NCBI GenBank assembly: GCA_002383485.1
Contig: DFYY01000005.1
Location: forward strand, 18,534-82,533
DNA from: Bacteroidales bacterium UBA4070
Lineage (GTDB): Bacteria > Bacteroidota > Bacteroidia > Bacteroidales > VadinHA17
DNA length: 64,000 nt
Direction: 5' to 3'
Shown here in pieces: positions 25,882-34,354 of this stretch. The stretch's first letter is position 1. Each line of letters starts with the position of its first letter. The notes below the pieces were generated by a model, which saw only the letters and a list, made by a program, of their open reading frames with translations, searched no databases and was not told the origin of the DNA. The translations under genes and the position numbers were made by a program.

Positions 25882-27441
25882 ATGAAAAAATTATTCCTTC
25901 TCTTATTGTTGGTTATAATGACCGCAGGCCTTCAGGCCCAGCAGAACAAAGTTGTTGACCGCATCATTGAGCTGGGTCAGACAGACAACCGCACAATGCA
26001 GCATCTCGATATAGTGTCCAACCGTATCGGCGGCAGGCTTGTCGGTTCAGATGCTTATGAGAATGCAGTGGAGTGGTGCGCATCACAGTTCCGCAGCTGG
26101 GGCATGGAGGTGATTTTGGATGAGGCTGGCACAGTGCCGGTAGGGTTCAACCGCGGCCCATGGTTCGGAAGGATGCTTTCTGACAACGGCATGATACTTC
26201 ATTTCGCAACTCCTTCTTATACTTCAGGTACAAAAGGTGTCCAGCGCGGCCATGTCCTCATTGAGCCGAAGAGCAGAGATGAGTTTGAACGCATGAAGGG
26301 AGCGCTGAAGGGCGCATGGGTGCTCATCGGAGGGAAGAATGAAGGATGGCCGGTCGATTGGTCGCCGAAGGCTGACAGCACAAGGGCAGCCATAATCGCC
26401 TGGAACGACTCGATATCAAAGATCAACCATGAGATCATGATGGAGAACCGGATGAACAGGGAGAATCCCCCGAAGGAGCTTCAAAAGCTCAAAGAGGAGC
26501 CTGCTCTTTTCTACCGCGAGATGTGCGAGGCCGGAATCCTGGGCGTTATCCAGTCGTCGTCAGTCCCCATCAGGGCTCTCTATGACAGGAAGAATCTTGA
26601 CAGGATGAGCTTCGACAACCTTCCGACAGTGTGCGACATCAAGCTCGATGAGCACCAGTATGCCATAATAGAGCAGATGGCAAAGGAAAGAAGATATTTC
26701 CAGCTTGAGTTTGATATCAGGAATCATTTCAAGCCCGGACCTGTAAAGTATTACAGCGTCATAGGTGTGATAAAAGGCAAGAAATACCCGAATGAATATG
26801 TAATGATGGGAGGACATCTGGATGCCTTTGATGTGGCAACCGGGGGTGTTGATGACGGATCGGGTCTCAGTCCCACAATGGAGGCAGCCCGTCTTATCAT
26901 GGCTGCCGGCGGCAAGCCTGACCGTACAATCCTTGCATGCCTCTGGGCAGCCGAGGAGTTCGGACTGGTTGGCTCGAAACACTGGGTTGAAAACAACAAA
27001 GAGAAACTCCCAAAGATATCAAACTACTTCAATCGCGACGGAGGACCGACACCCTACACGGGTATAACCGTTCCTGAGGCGATGTATGATGATTTCGAAA
27101 AGATCTGCAAGCCGCTCAACAGCATCAATCCCGACTTCCCCTTTACTCTGAAGAAACGGACCGATCCTGCCCGTCCAAGGCCTGCAACCACCGGCGGGTC
27201 AGACCATGCCCATTTTGCAATTAACGGTGTTCCAACCCTTAATTTTGAAGGGCCGGACGTGAAGGGATACAACTTCAATTACGGGGAGATATGGCATACC
27301 GAACGCGATACCTATGACAAGAGCATCGCTGAGTACCAGGAGCAGGTTTCAGTTGTCACGGCTGTGGTCGTTTACGGGCTGGCCAACCTTGACCATATCC
27401 TTTCAAGGGACGGCCTGTACAGTGAGCCGAAGAAGGATTAA
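25882..27441 (+). CDS. M28-family exported metallopeptidase with PA-type insert
   Basis: 519 residues from ATG 25882, chosen over ATG 25858 because it gives a compact signal peptide (MKKLFLLLLLVIMTAGLQAQ). The M28 metal site is complete: GGHLDAFD (first His and Asp), VDDGSG (bridging Asp), WAAEEFGLVGS (catalytic Glu pair), FNRDGG and TGGSDHAHF, and WHTERDTYD (last His). A protease-associated region precedes the catalytic part (about 120-290), with a helical insert around MMENRMNRENPPKEL. These are di-zinc aminopeptidases or carboxypeptidases of the periplasm. The M6-like protease gene follows 55 bases later on the same strand, suggesting a protein-degradation pair. Confidence 0.92.
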   Translation: MKKLFLLLLLVIMTAGLQAQQNKVVDRIIELGQTDNRTMQHLDIVSNRIGGRLVGSDAYENAVEWCASQFRSWGMEVILDEAGTVPVGFNRGPWFGRMLSDNGMILHFATPSYTSGTKGVQRGHVLIEPKSRDEFERMKGALKGAWVLIGGKNEGWPVDWSPKADSTRAAIIAWNDSISKINHEIMMENRMNRENPPKELQKLKEEPALFYREMCEAGILGVIQSSSVPIRALYDRKNLDRMSFDNLPTVCDIKLDEHQYAIIEQMAKERRYFQLEFDIRNHFKPGPVKYYSVIGVIKGKKYPNEYVMMGGHLDAFDVATGGVDDGSGLSPTMEAARLIMAAGGKPDRTILACLWAAEEFGLVGSKHWVENNKEKLPKISNYFNRDGGPTPYTGITVPEAMYDDFEKICKPLNSINPDFPFTLKKRTDPARPRPATTGGSDHAHFAINGVPTLNFEGPDVKGYNFNYGEIWHTERDTYDKSIAEYQEQVSVVTAVVVYGLANLDHILSRDGLYSEPKKD

Positions 27442-27495
27442 TTACAGGGGAATGGGGGATTATATTAAAAGGAAGAACAAAATTATCTGTCAGGG

Positions 27496-29439
27496 ATGAA
27501 AAAAACGGGGATAACAATCAGCCTGCTTGCATTGCTGGCGGTGGTGCTTGTCGCCTTCGGGCAGTCAGGGAAAAAGGATCAGCTTCTCTATTCACCCATT
27601 GATCCGCAGGTGGTGCAGGATCAGGATAATATGACCTGGAACGATTACCGGCCGATACCGGGAAAGAACTGGGCAGACCCTGCGCTTAAGCCAGAGCGTG
27701 AATTTCGCATGGCCCTGGTGGCAGTCGATTTCTCCGATCAGCCGTTTGTGATGACCCTTCCCCAAGGATCTGACCCATTCGGTAATCCGCAGATCGGCCC
27801 TGTCAGACGGGAGGAGATACCGCAGTTCTACGCTGATTTCTGGCTTAAGCCATCAGCTGTCAATCACGGTCAGACCATCAACGGCTACTGGATGGAGCAG
27901 TCGAGGGGAAAGTTCGGCATCACTCAGCTTGAAGCTTTCGGTCCTTACCGTATGCCACGGCCGCTCTGGGCCTACGGGCTTAATGAACATAAGCAGAATA
28001 ACTCAACCCCTGACGGAAGCACTGCGAGGTATCGCATGGAGCGTGATATTGACTCGCTCTGGAGGGCTGACAGGGGGAACATCAAGGATAACTATGACGC
28101 CATCCTGAGAGTCTACGCGGGATATGACGAAACGGGAGTCTGGCAGGAGTTTGGTGAGATGATGTTCAACAGCAGGGAAGAGATACCTCCCGAGTGGGGT
28201 AATCCTAATCCCGCTATGCAGCGATGGGTTCCCACCCGGTATGTCGAGTGGACCTCATGGAAAGCCGGACAGATGATGTGGGGTCTCTCCTCCATCAGGC
28301 AGGGAGAGAACTCCGGTACCATAACACATGAACTGGGTCACTTTGCCTTCCGCATAGGCGACAATAACAACAATCCCTATATCCAGCCTTACAGGCGCGT
28401 CGGATCAGGTACGTGGGACATGATGGACAGAGGCTCCTTCAACGGCCCCGGCGGGCCGCACATGCGATGGGTTGTGCCTCCAATAGCCGGAGCCAGCATG
28501 CCGGCCGGCCTGATGATCCGCAACAGGCTGGTCAATGGATTCATCACTGAAAATGATCTGATCACGGTGAGCCGGGAAGGGCTTGGCTCCTCGGGCCCTG
28601 TTATTGCCCGCATCACGGCACGTGCGGTGGAGCCGTTGCCTGGCGAGTACGCCGGAATGGTGGTGCGCCTGGATGGTGCTGAACCTCATGACCGGACCCC
28701 AGCTACTGATCCGGCGACGGACCCGCTCTCACCGGGAACCCCAAGATTCAATTATTATTCGCTCGAGGTGGTTCAGCGAATCGGTTATGACTCATTCTGC
28801 CCTGACAACGGGGTCCTGCTGGCACTCAATACCGACGAGGAGGGAAGGAATGGCGGTCCCAACCAGTTCAATTGTTTCAACTGGGTGATTGATGCCCACC
28901 CCGAGGACATAAACATGGTTGATTATGTTAAGCCCAACGGTGAGAAAGTAATGAGAACAGTGGCCGATTACAGGCAGCTTAATGACGCGCTATTTCATGC
29001 AGGCCTCAATTCGGGCAGTGAATTCGAGTATACAGATGTGCATAACCGGCTTCATTTTTATGTGCTGGACATCCATCGGAATGACCAGGAGATAACCTCA
29101 TATACCGTGGGAGTCAGATCACTTGACTCCGAGATTACCAGGGTACCGGTCATAGTTACGGCGCCTAAGCCAGCTTTGAAAATAAGCGGTGAGGGAACTG
29201 TGGAGTTCACCCTCTCAGGGGATGATATCTGCCGCCTCAGTGCGGAGGTTCAGGGAAAGGGATGGGAGGTGAAACTCTTTAACGAGCTTGCTGCACCTGC
29301 GGACGGCAAAAAAGTGACCTTACCGGTCTACCTTAAGGCATCTCCGGGCTGCAGTAAGAAGGCTACGGTCACACTTACAGCGGTTTCAGAGAGTGATCCG
29401 GATAAAATTTCTCAGGCTGTTGCAATGGTCAGGCTCTGA
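27496..29439 (+). CDS. Exported M6-like metalloprotease domain protein
   Basis: 647 residues with an N-terminal signal (about 1-24). The centre carries THELGHFAF, a zinc HExxH motif, followed by RIGDNNNNPY and GTWDMMDRGSFNGPGG, where M6 (immune-inhibitor-A type) proteases have GxxD and a W-D-x-M-D/S-x-G segment. The upstream part has VAVDFSDQPF and FYADFW, and NGYWMEQSRGKFGI, also typical of M6. The C-terminal 130 or so residues are beta-rich (PVIVTAPKPALKISGEGTVEF) without a T9SS sorting domain. It probably degrades protein outside the cytoplasm. It lies downstream of the M28 gene. Confidence 0.85.
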   Translation: MKKTGITISLLALLAVVLVAFGQSGKKDQLLYSPIDPQVVQDQDNMTWNDYRPIPGKNWADPALKPEREFRMALVAVDFSDQPFVMTLPQGSDPFGNPQIGPVRREEIPQFYADFWLKPSAVNHGQTINGYWMEQSRGKFGITQLEAFGPYRMPRPLWAYGLNEHKQNNSTPDGSTARYRMERDIDSLWRADRGNIKDNYDAILRVYAGYDETGVWQEFGEMMFNSREEIPPEWGNPNPAMQRWVPTRYVEWTSWKAGQMMWGLSSIRQGENSGTITHELGHFAFRIGDNNNNPYIQPYRRVGSGTWDMMDRGSFNGPGGPHMRWVVPPIAGASMPAGLMIRNRLVNGFITENDLITVSREGLGSSGPVIARITARAVEPLPGEYAGMVVRLDGAEPHDRTPATDPATDPLSPGTPRFNYYSLEVVQRIGYDSFCPDNGVLLALNTDEEGRNGGPNQFNCFNWVIDAHPEDINMVDYVKPNGEKVMRTVADYRQLNDALFHAGLNSGSEFEYTDVHNRLHFYVLDIHRNDQEITSYTVGVRSLDSEITRVPVIVTAPKPALKISGEGTVEFTLSGDDICRLSAEVQGKGWEVKLFNELAAPADGKKVTLPVYLKASPGCSKKATVTLTAVSESDPDKISQAVAMVRL

Positions 29440-29475
29440 CGGGAAGATTTTCATTTCATAAGATTTAATCCGGCA

Positions 29476-29506
29476 TTGTAACGGATGAATTGAATCAGTA
29501 TATTTG
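29476..29506 (+). promoter_or_regulatory. Bacteroidota-type promoter for the epimerase/SDR pair
   Basis: TTG (29476-29478), a 20-base spacer and a perfect TAnnTTTG element, TATATTTG (29499-29506). Transcription would start near 29513, 14 bases before the ATG at 29527. Confidence 0.7.
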
Positions 29507-29520
29507 ATAATGTCAAATAT
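29500..29520. promoter_or_regulatory. Palindromic operator candidate over the -7 element
   Basis: ATATTTGA (29500-29507), five bases, then TCAAATAT (29513-29520): perfect 8-bp arms. The left arm covers the -7 box and the right arm the expected start site, so a bound repressor would block transcription. The arms resemble FNR/CRP half-sites but the spacing is one base short. Confidence 0.45.
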
Positions 29521-29526
29521 GCTGGT

Positions 29527-30525
29527 ATGATAGCATTTGTAACTGGCTCAAACGGCTTTATCGGGCAGAGGCTCACAGAGCAGCTTTCATCTGCCGGTCA
29601 TTCAGTACGCTGCCTGGTCAGGTCTCCTGAAAAGTTTGGCAGCCTCTCTCATCTGCCTGGTGTCACGCCGGTCATTGGCGACCTTGATTCATCCGATGCC
29701 CTGGCCACCGGAGTGAAGGGGTGTGACACGGTCTTTCACATGGCTGCCTATGCCAAACCGTGGTCAAAGGATAAAGGATTGCCTCACAGAATCAATGTTA
29801 AAGGAACCGAAAACATCCTGAAGGCTGCTTTCAGTGCCGGAGTGAAGCGATTTGTCTTTACCTCGTCGGCTGCCGTCATAGGCCCCTCGCCGGGAACAGA
29901 ACCTATAAGCGAGTCCTTTCCCCGGACAGTTCCCTTTTTCAACGAATACGAGGAGACCAAGGCTGCCGCGGAGGAGATGGTAAGATCGTACAGCAGGGAC
30001 GGGATGGAGTGTGTCATCGTCAATCCATCAAGGGTGTACGGGCCTGGTCCGGTCAACGAGAGCAACGCGGTTACGAAAATGATCAGGCAGTATTCACGGG
30101 GGACCTGGCGGATTATTCCCGGCGACGGCACATGTGTAGGCAACTACGTACTTGTTGATGATGTCGCAAAGGGGCATATACTCGCAGCCATGCATGGCAC
30201 ACCGGGTGAGCGCTATCTGCTTGGAGGAGAAAATCTTACATTTGATCAGTTTTTTGAAACGCTTGCAAGGCTTACAGGCAGGCGGAGGCGGATGATCAGG
30301 CTGCCGGTCAGTTATATGATTACCGGAGCCAGGATAATGGAGTGGCAGACATCGTTCACGGGCATCCCGCCACTTATAACGGCGCCATGGGTGAAGAAAT
30401 ACCTTAATCACTGGAACGTGAGCTGCGCTAAAGCCTCGGATAATCTTGGATATCAGCCTGTTTCATTTGCCGAGGGCGCGAAACTTACTCTGGAATGGTT
30501 AGCAGCAACAGGTCAACTGCGATGA
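29527..30525 (+). CDS. NAD(P)-dependent epimerase/dehydratase (extended SDR)
   Basis: 332 residues. VTGSNGFIG is the glycine-rich cofactor site, FHMAAYAKPW the following strand, FTSSAAVIG and YEETKAAAE the catalytic Ser and YxxxK pair. VNPSRVYGPG and FVDVRD-like YVLVDDVAKGHILA are typical of dihydroflavonol-reductase-like members of the extended SDR family. The substrate cannot be read from the sequence; a 3-hydroxy or 4-keto compound is usual. The final codons overlap the next gene by four bases (ATGA), so the two reductases are translationally coupled, which suggests successive steps of one pathway. A promoter with a palindrome lies immediately upstream. Confidence 0.88.
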   Translation: MIAFVTGSNGFIGQRLTEQLSSAGHSVRCLVRSPEKFGSLSHLPGVTPVIGDLDSSDALATGVKGCDTVFHMAAYAKPWSKDKGLPHRINVKGTENILKAAFSAGVKRFVFTSSAAVIGPSPGTEPISESFPRTVPFFNEYEETKAAAEEMVRSYSRDGMECVIVNPSRVYGPGPVNESNAVTKMIRQYSRGTWRIIPGDGTCVGNYVLVDDVAKGHILAAMHGTPGERYLLGGENLTFDQFFETLARLTGRRRRMIRLPVSYMITGARIMEWQTSFTGIPPLITAPWVKKYLNHWNVSCAKASDNLGYQPVSFAEGAKLTLEWLAATGQLR

Positions 30526-31316
30526 GCGATTCATCACCATATTATGCGATAGTGACCGGTGCCAGCCAGGGGCTTGGAAGAGCACTTGCCACCGAGCTTG
30601 CCCGGAGGGGTCATAATCTTCTGCTGGTCGCCCTGCCGGGAACAGGCCTGCCTGAGTTGTCAGAGAGCCTAGGAGTGAATCATAATGTGTCTGTACTTTT
30701 CCTGGAGACAGACCTTATGAGCAGGGAAGCACCCGGAGTAATTCTGGAATACATAAGAGCCAATGCCATTGAAACAGATATTCTTGTAAACAATGTCGGG
30801 ATCGGTCATGGTGGGGAGATAGGTGATTACAGCGATGAGGCAATTGAAGAGAGTGTTTTTCTCAACATGAGGTGCACCACCCTGATGACTAACATCTTTG
30901 CAGAGGAGCTGGGGAAGAGGGAGAGGGCTTATATTCTGAATATTGGCAGTTTCGGAGGATTTATGCCCGTACCCTATAAGAGTATCTATTCGGCGACCAA
31001 ATCTTATATCTATAATTTTTCCCTTGCCGTAAGGGAAGAGCTGCGAGACAGGGGAACAAGTGTCAGTGTGGCTATGCCCGGCGGGATAATCACGAATCAC
31101 CGGGTAAGGAAGAGACTGAATGAGGTAGGTCCGGTAGCCAGGTCTTTCACTATTGAGCCCGACAGGGCAGCGGAGGACATAATAGACAGCATGTTTCGTT
31201 TCAGAAAGGTCATCATTCCGGGCTGGAGGATGCGAATGGCCTACAGTATCGGATGCCTGTTGCCGTTTAGGCTGCTGCTGGCTATGACCGGCAGGATGTT
31301 CAGGGGAGTGAGCTGA
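30522..31316 (+). CDS. Short-chain dehydrogenase/reductase (classical SDR)
   Basis: 264 residues. The ATG at 30522 overlaps the preceding stop as ATGA and is preferred over an earlier in-frame start inside the upstream gene. Features: VTGASQGLGRALA (cofactor), DILVNNVGIG (NNxG), LNIGSFGG (Ser) and YSATKSYIYNFS (YxxxK). The stretch FRKVIIPGWRMRMAYSIGCLLPFRLLLA near the end is hydrophobic and may associate with the membrane, as in long-chain acyl or sterol reductases (read in parts). NADP or NAD preference and substrate are not determinable. It is the second half of a coupled pair with the epimerase-like gene. Confidence 0.88.
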   Translation: MSDSSPYYAIVTGASQGLGRALATELARRGHNLLLVALPGTGLPELSESLGVNHNVSVLFLETDLMSREAPGVILEYIRANAIETDILVNNVGIGHGGEIGDYSDEAIEESVFLNMRCTTLMTNIFAEELGKRERAYILNIGSFGGFMPVPYKSIYSATKSYIYNFSLAVREELRDRGTSVSVAMPGGIITNHRVRKRLNEVGPVARSFTIEPDRAAEDIIDSMFRFRKVIIPGWRMRMAYSIGCLLPFRLLLAMTGRMFRGVS

Positions 31317-31412
31317 GCGGATCACGCTGAACGGAAGCAGAGATTACCCTTCCTGTAACCCGGATTGTTAATGTATGCGTTTGGTAAACAGGTACGGTGA
31401 AGGTTTGATGTA

Positions 31413-32132
31413 TCAGAGTGATATAATATCTGTTCTCAGGTTCAGTGCATCAACCTGCAGAAGGCACCCGGACAGCACATCACCGGCCCCTATGATAATC
31501 TTTATCACTTCACAGGCCTGCATTGCCCCTATTATGCCGGGCAGGGGACTAACCACCCCGGGAGGACCGGATTTTTCTCCGGAGGTCAGGTGCATCTCCT
31601 CCGGGTAGAGATCCCTGTAGGAGGGGCCGCCCCTGAAGTTAAGGACAGAGGCCTGTCCCATGAACTCACTCACGGCTCCGTAGACCATTGGTTTGCCAGC
31701 CCTGAGAGTTGTATCACTGAGGACATACCTCGTGGAGTAGTTGTCACAGCAGTCGACAGCTATATTATACCCCGCAAGTAGCCTGTCGGCATTCTCTTCG
31801 GTAAACCTTACCGGGTAAGCGGTTACTGTTATATGGGGATTGATGTGCCTGAGCTTTTCAGCGGCAGCTTCGGCCTTAGGCCTTGTCACATCATCAGTAA
31901 TATATAGTATCTGCCTCTGCAGGTTACTGGTGCTTACCTCGTCTGAGTCGACAATCCCAATCCTGCCAACCCCCGCAGCGGCAAGGTACATCAGTACCGG
32001 TGATCCGAGACCGCCGGCGCCGATAACCAGTACAGATGACTTCTTCAGCAACAACTGCCCGCTCTCGCCTATCTCAGGAACAATAAGCTGCCTGTGGTAG
32101 CGCGTCTTTTCTTCATTCGTCAGTGAGCTCAT
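31413..32132 (-). CDS. HesA/MoeB/ThiF-family E1-like adenylyltransferase
   Basis: 239 residues. YHRQLIVPEIGESGQ is the usual family opening, VIGAGGLGSPVLMYLAAAGVG the nucleotide-binding loop, and DSDEVSTSNLQRQILY the ATP/Mg region. Such enzymes adenylate the C-terminal Gly of a ubiquitin-like sulfur carrier (MoaD or ThiS). The CxxC zinc ligands of MoeB and ThiF are missing: the region GGPSYRDLYPEE has no Cys, and the other cysteines are not paired as CxxC. No sulfur-carrier gene is nearby. It follows the Nudix gene by 24 bases on the same strand. Function in molybdopterin or thiamine synthesis is plausible but not shown. Confidence 0.85.
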   Translation of the reverse strand: MSSLTNEEKTRYHRQLIVPEIGESGQLLLKKSSVLVIGAGGLGSPVLMYLAAAGVGRIGIVDSDEVSTSNLQRQILYITDDVTRPKAEAAAEKLRHINPHITVTAYPVRFTEENADRLLAGYNIAVDCCDNYSTRYVLSDTTLRAGKPMVYGAVSEFMGQASVLNFRGGPSYRDLYPEEMHLTSGEKSGPPGVVSPLPGIIGAMQACEVIKIIIGAGDVLSGCLLQVDALNLRTDIISL

Positions 32133-32155
32133 ATCTTAAGGATTAATTGACGGTC

Positions 32156-32767
32156 TCAGTCTGAATATGTCACAGTGGTCTCCAGCTGTCTCCTGATCAG
32201 TTCAAACAGCTGCGGAGTGTTTCTCTCGAGGGACAGCTCGGGGAGGTTATCAAACCCGAAAAATCCAGCTCCGGTCGTTTCATTGCTGTCGCACAATTCG
32301 CCGTCAACCAGGTCGCAGAGCATAACTATTTTGTAAAAATGATACGGAAGGGGAGGGAAACCGTGCCTGTCGGTGTCGACCAGAGCCAGCACCCTGTTGA
32401 ACCGCACGTTGAGGCCTGTCTCCTCACGAACCTCCTTCACCGCCACCTCGGCAGGGGAGTAGTTAATATCTGCAAATCCTCCCGGCATTGAATGTCTGCC
32501 ATCAATCCTTTCCCTGACCATCAGTATTTTTCCCTCCTTAATCACCACAGACCTTACATCCACCTTGGGTGTCTGGAATCCGGTCTCGTTGGTGAAAAGA
32601 TTATGTATCCTGGAGGGCTCGGTATCACTGACGGCACTGGCAAGGTCCACGCTCAGGTTGCGAAGCTCCTCATACCGTTCCCTGTCAAAATCATTTTGGA
32701 CGTAATGCAGACCTGACTGTGCTATAGCCTGTACTCTTCGTGCAATTCTAAGTATTTCTGGTTCCAA
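32156..32767 (-). CDS. Nudix hydrolase (ADP-ribose-type, with N-terminal extension)
   Basis: 203 residues; the first codon appears to be TTG at 32767, since no ATG or GTG lies in the N-terminal helix region. The Nudix box GFADINYSPAEVAVKEVREETGL is complete in its GX5EX7REVXEEXGL form (given in parts: GFADIN, AEVAVKEVREETGL). The N-terminal 60 residues (ILRIARRVQAIAQSGLHYVQ) match the Nudix_N2 helical extension found in ADP-ribose or related pyrophosphatases. It would hydrolyse a nucleoside diphosphate linked to another group. It lies upstream of the ThiF-like gene with a 24-base gap. Confidence 0.9.
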   Translation of the reverse strand: MEPEILRIARRVQAIAQSGLHYVQNDFDRERYEELRNLSVDLASAVSDTEPSRIHNLFTNETGFQTPKVDVRSVVIKEGKILMVRERIDGRHSMPGGFADINYSPAEVAVKEVREETGLNVRFNRVLALVDTDRHGFPPLPYHFYKIVMLCDLVDGELCDSNETTGAGFFGFDNLPELSLERNTPQLFELIRRQLETTVTYSD

Positions 32768-32932
32768 TTTTAAAGCAGGTTCAATGCAAGCGCTAACTTA
32801 GGAAAAATTCAGGATATCGTGTTAATCTGATTGGCGGGGATCACTTTCCAGAGTCGGCTTGAGTTGTTGCGGTATGAATTTTGCCTGGCCGGAAGGTGCC
32901 CTGGTCTCTGCAGTAATGTTCTCTTACGGTAT

Positions 32933-32940
32933 TATATTTG
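32933..32940 (+). promoter_or_regulatory. -7 element (TATATTTG) before the serpin gene
   Basis: A perfect TAnnTTTG lies 34 bases upstream of the ATG at 32974. No good -33 TTG is at the expected distance. Its position argues against the alternative start at 32938, which would fall inside it. Confidence 0.45.
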
Positions 32941-32973
32941 TGGAGAAATGTTGTTACCTTAACATGGGAAAAA

Positions 32974-34230
32974 ATGAAAAACACCTTAATAAGCCTGGCA
33001 ATCGTTCTGGTTGCGGGCACTTCAGGACAAATGACATCATGTGATAAACAACCGGAAAAGATCCTTCCTTCTGACCCGGTGGAGATAGCGCTTACTCTGA
33101 AGCAAAAGGAGGTGGTGGCCTCGGCGAACCGGTTTGCCTTTGACCTGTTCAAACCGGTTGTGGCCGGTGAGGCTGCAGGCACAAATATTATGATTTCCCC
33201 ATTCAGTGTTACCAGCGCACTGTCGATGACCCTCAACGGCGCCGCTGGCGGCACGTTTGATGCTGTGAAATCGGCTCTCGGTTATGACGGTATGAGCCTG
33301 GAGGAGATCAATGATACCTACCGGAAACTTGTAACCGAGATGATCCCCATTGACGAACGGGTGGTGATGGAGATAGCAAATTCCGTCTGGGCGGAGAATC
33401 AATTCCCGGTTAAGAAGGAATTCATTGATGCCCTTAAGGAGTGGTATCTGGCGGAGGCAAGAAATTTCGACGTCACGGATCCCCGTTCGGTGGATATAAT
33501 CAACGGATGGATAGAGGAGAAGACTCACGACAGGATTCAGAAAATGATCGCTCAGCTGGACCCGGATCTTGCCATGTTACTTATCAATGCTGTCTATTTT
33601 AACGGGAAGTGGAAATATCAGTTTGACAACAAGCTTACGGCAGAGAGGCCGTTTTACCTCTCCCCGGGTAATCCGGTCAATGTGCCGATGATGTACCAGA
33701 AACAGAAATTCGCGGTAGCCGGGGCGGAGAGGGTGCGGCTCGTGGAACTGCCATACGGGCAGGGCAACTATTCGATGGTGGTGGTGTTGCCTGATGAAGG
33801 GGTTTCAGCAGCAGAGATAGCAGCCGGACTTGACGCTCAAAAATGGGAAGAGTGGATGGCGGCTCTCGCTTATGGCATCACAGAGGTTGAGCTTTATATG
33901 CCGAAGTTTAAATACGACTACAAGCGCAAACTGAATGACGACCTTGTAAGTCTTGGCATGGGACCGGCATTTGATCCGGCCGTGGCAGACTTCAGCAGGA
34001 TCAGTGACGTGGAGGTCTTCATCTCCTTCGTGCTGCACCAGACATTCATTGAGAACAAGGAGGAGGGCACTGAAGCTGCCGCGGCAACCGTGGTGGGATT
34101 CACCCGCACTTCGCTGCCGCCAGAGCCGGAGAAAATCAACATCAACCGGCCATTCCTCTACTTTATCAGGGAGACAACCACCGGCACTATCGTCTTCATG
34201 GGACTGGTGGCGGATCCTGCGGGGGCGTGA
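32974..34230 (+). CDS. Serpin-family protease inhibitor, lipoprotein
   Basis: 418 residues. ATG 32974 gives a lipoprotein signal ending GQMTSC. The serpin fold is complete: NIMISPFSVTSALSMTLNGA (helix B/shutter region, in parts), AVYFNGKWKYQF, LLINAVYFNGKW and a C-terminal INRPFLYFIRETTTGTIVFMG. The reactive-centre hinge is EEGTEAAAATVV, the small-residue run needed for loop insertion, so it should be inhibitory. Counting from the hinge Gly as P15, P1-P1' falls at Thr-Ser in FTRTSL, with Arg at P2. It would act at the cell surface or periplasm against serine or cysteine proteases. The two exported metalloproteases upstream are not serpin targets. Confidence 0.94.
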   Translation: MKNTLISLAIVLVAGTSGQMTSCDKQPEKILPSDPVEIALTLKQKEVVASANRFAFDLFKPVVAGEAAGTNIMISPFSVTSALSMTLNGAAGGTFDAVKSALGYDGMSLEEINDTYRKLVTEMIPIDERVVMEIANSVWAENQFPVKKEFIDALKEWYLAEARNFDVTDPRSVDIINGWIEEKTHDRIQKMIAQLDPDLAMLLINAVYFNGKWKYQFDNKLTAERPFYLSPGNPVNVPMMYQKQKFAVAGAERVRLVELPYGQGNYSMVVVLPDEGVSAAEIAAGLDAQKWEEWMAALAYGITEVELYMPKFKYDYKRKLNDDLVSLGMGPAFDPAVADFSRISDVEVFISFVLHQTFIENKEEGTEAAAATVVGFTRTSLPPEPEKININRPFLYFIRETTTGTIVFMGLVADPAGA

Positions 34231-34232
34231 GG

Positions 34233-34257
34233 TCCCGACATCCTTCGGGCATCGGGA
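34233..34257 (+). terminator. Hairpin after the serpin gene, possible terminator
   Basis: TCCCGA (34233-34238) pairs with TCGGGA (34252-34257), with further C-G pairs inside, followed by TTT. It lies two bases after the serpin stop. The T-tract is short, so this is only a candidate. Confidence 0.4.
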
Positions 34258-34354
34258 TTTCGTCTCCATCGGAGCCTCAATCTGAGGGTCTGAAGGATAG
34301 GGTTTGATGAAGGAATTGTTGTCAGTCTGATTAAAATCCGTTTTCTTTACGCTG

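Noticed and set aside
29500..29520. CRP/FNR-type binding site.
   Set aside because: The TTGA and TCAA halves are five bases apart, not the six of the consensus.
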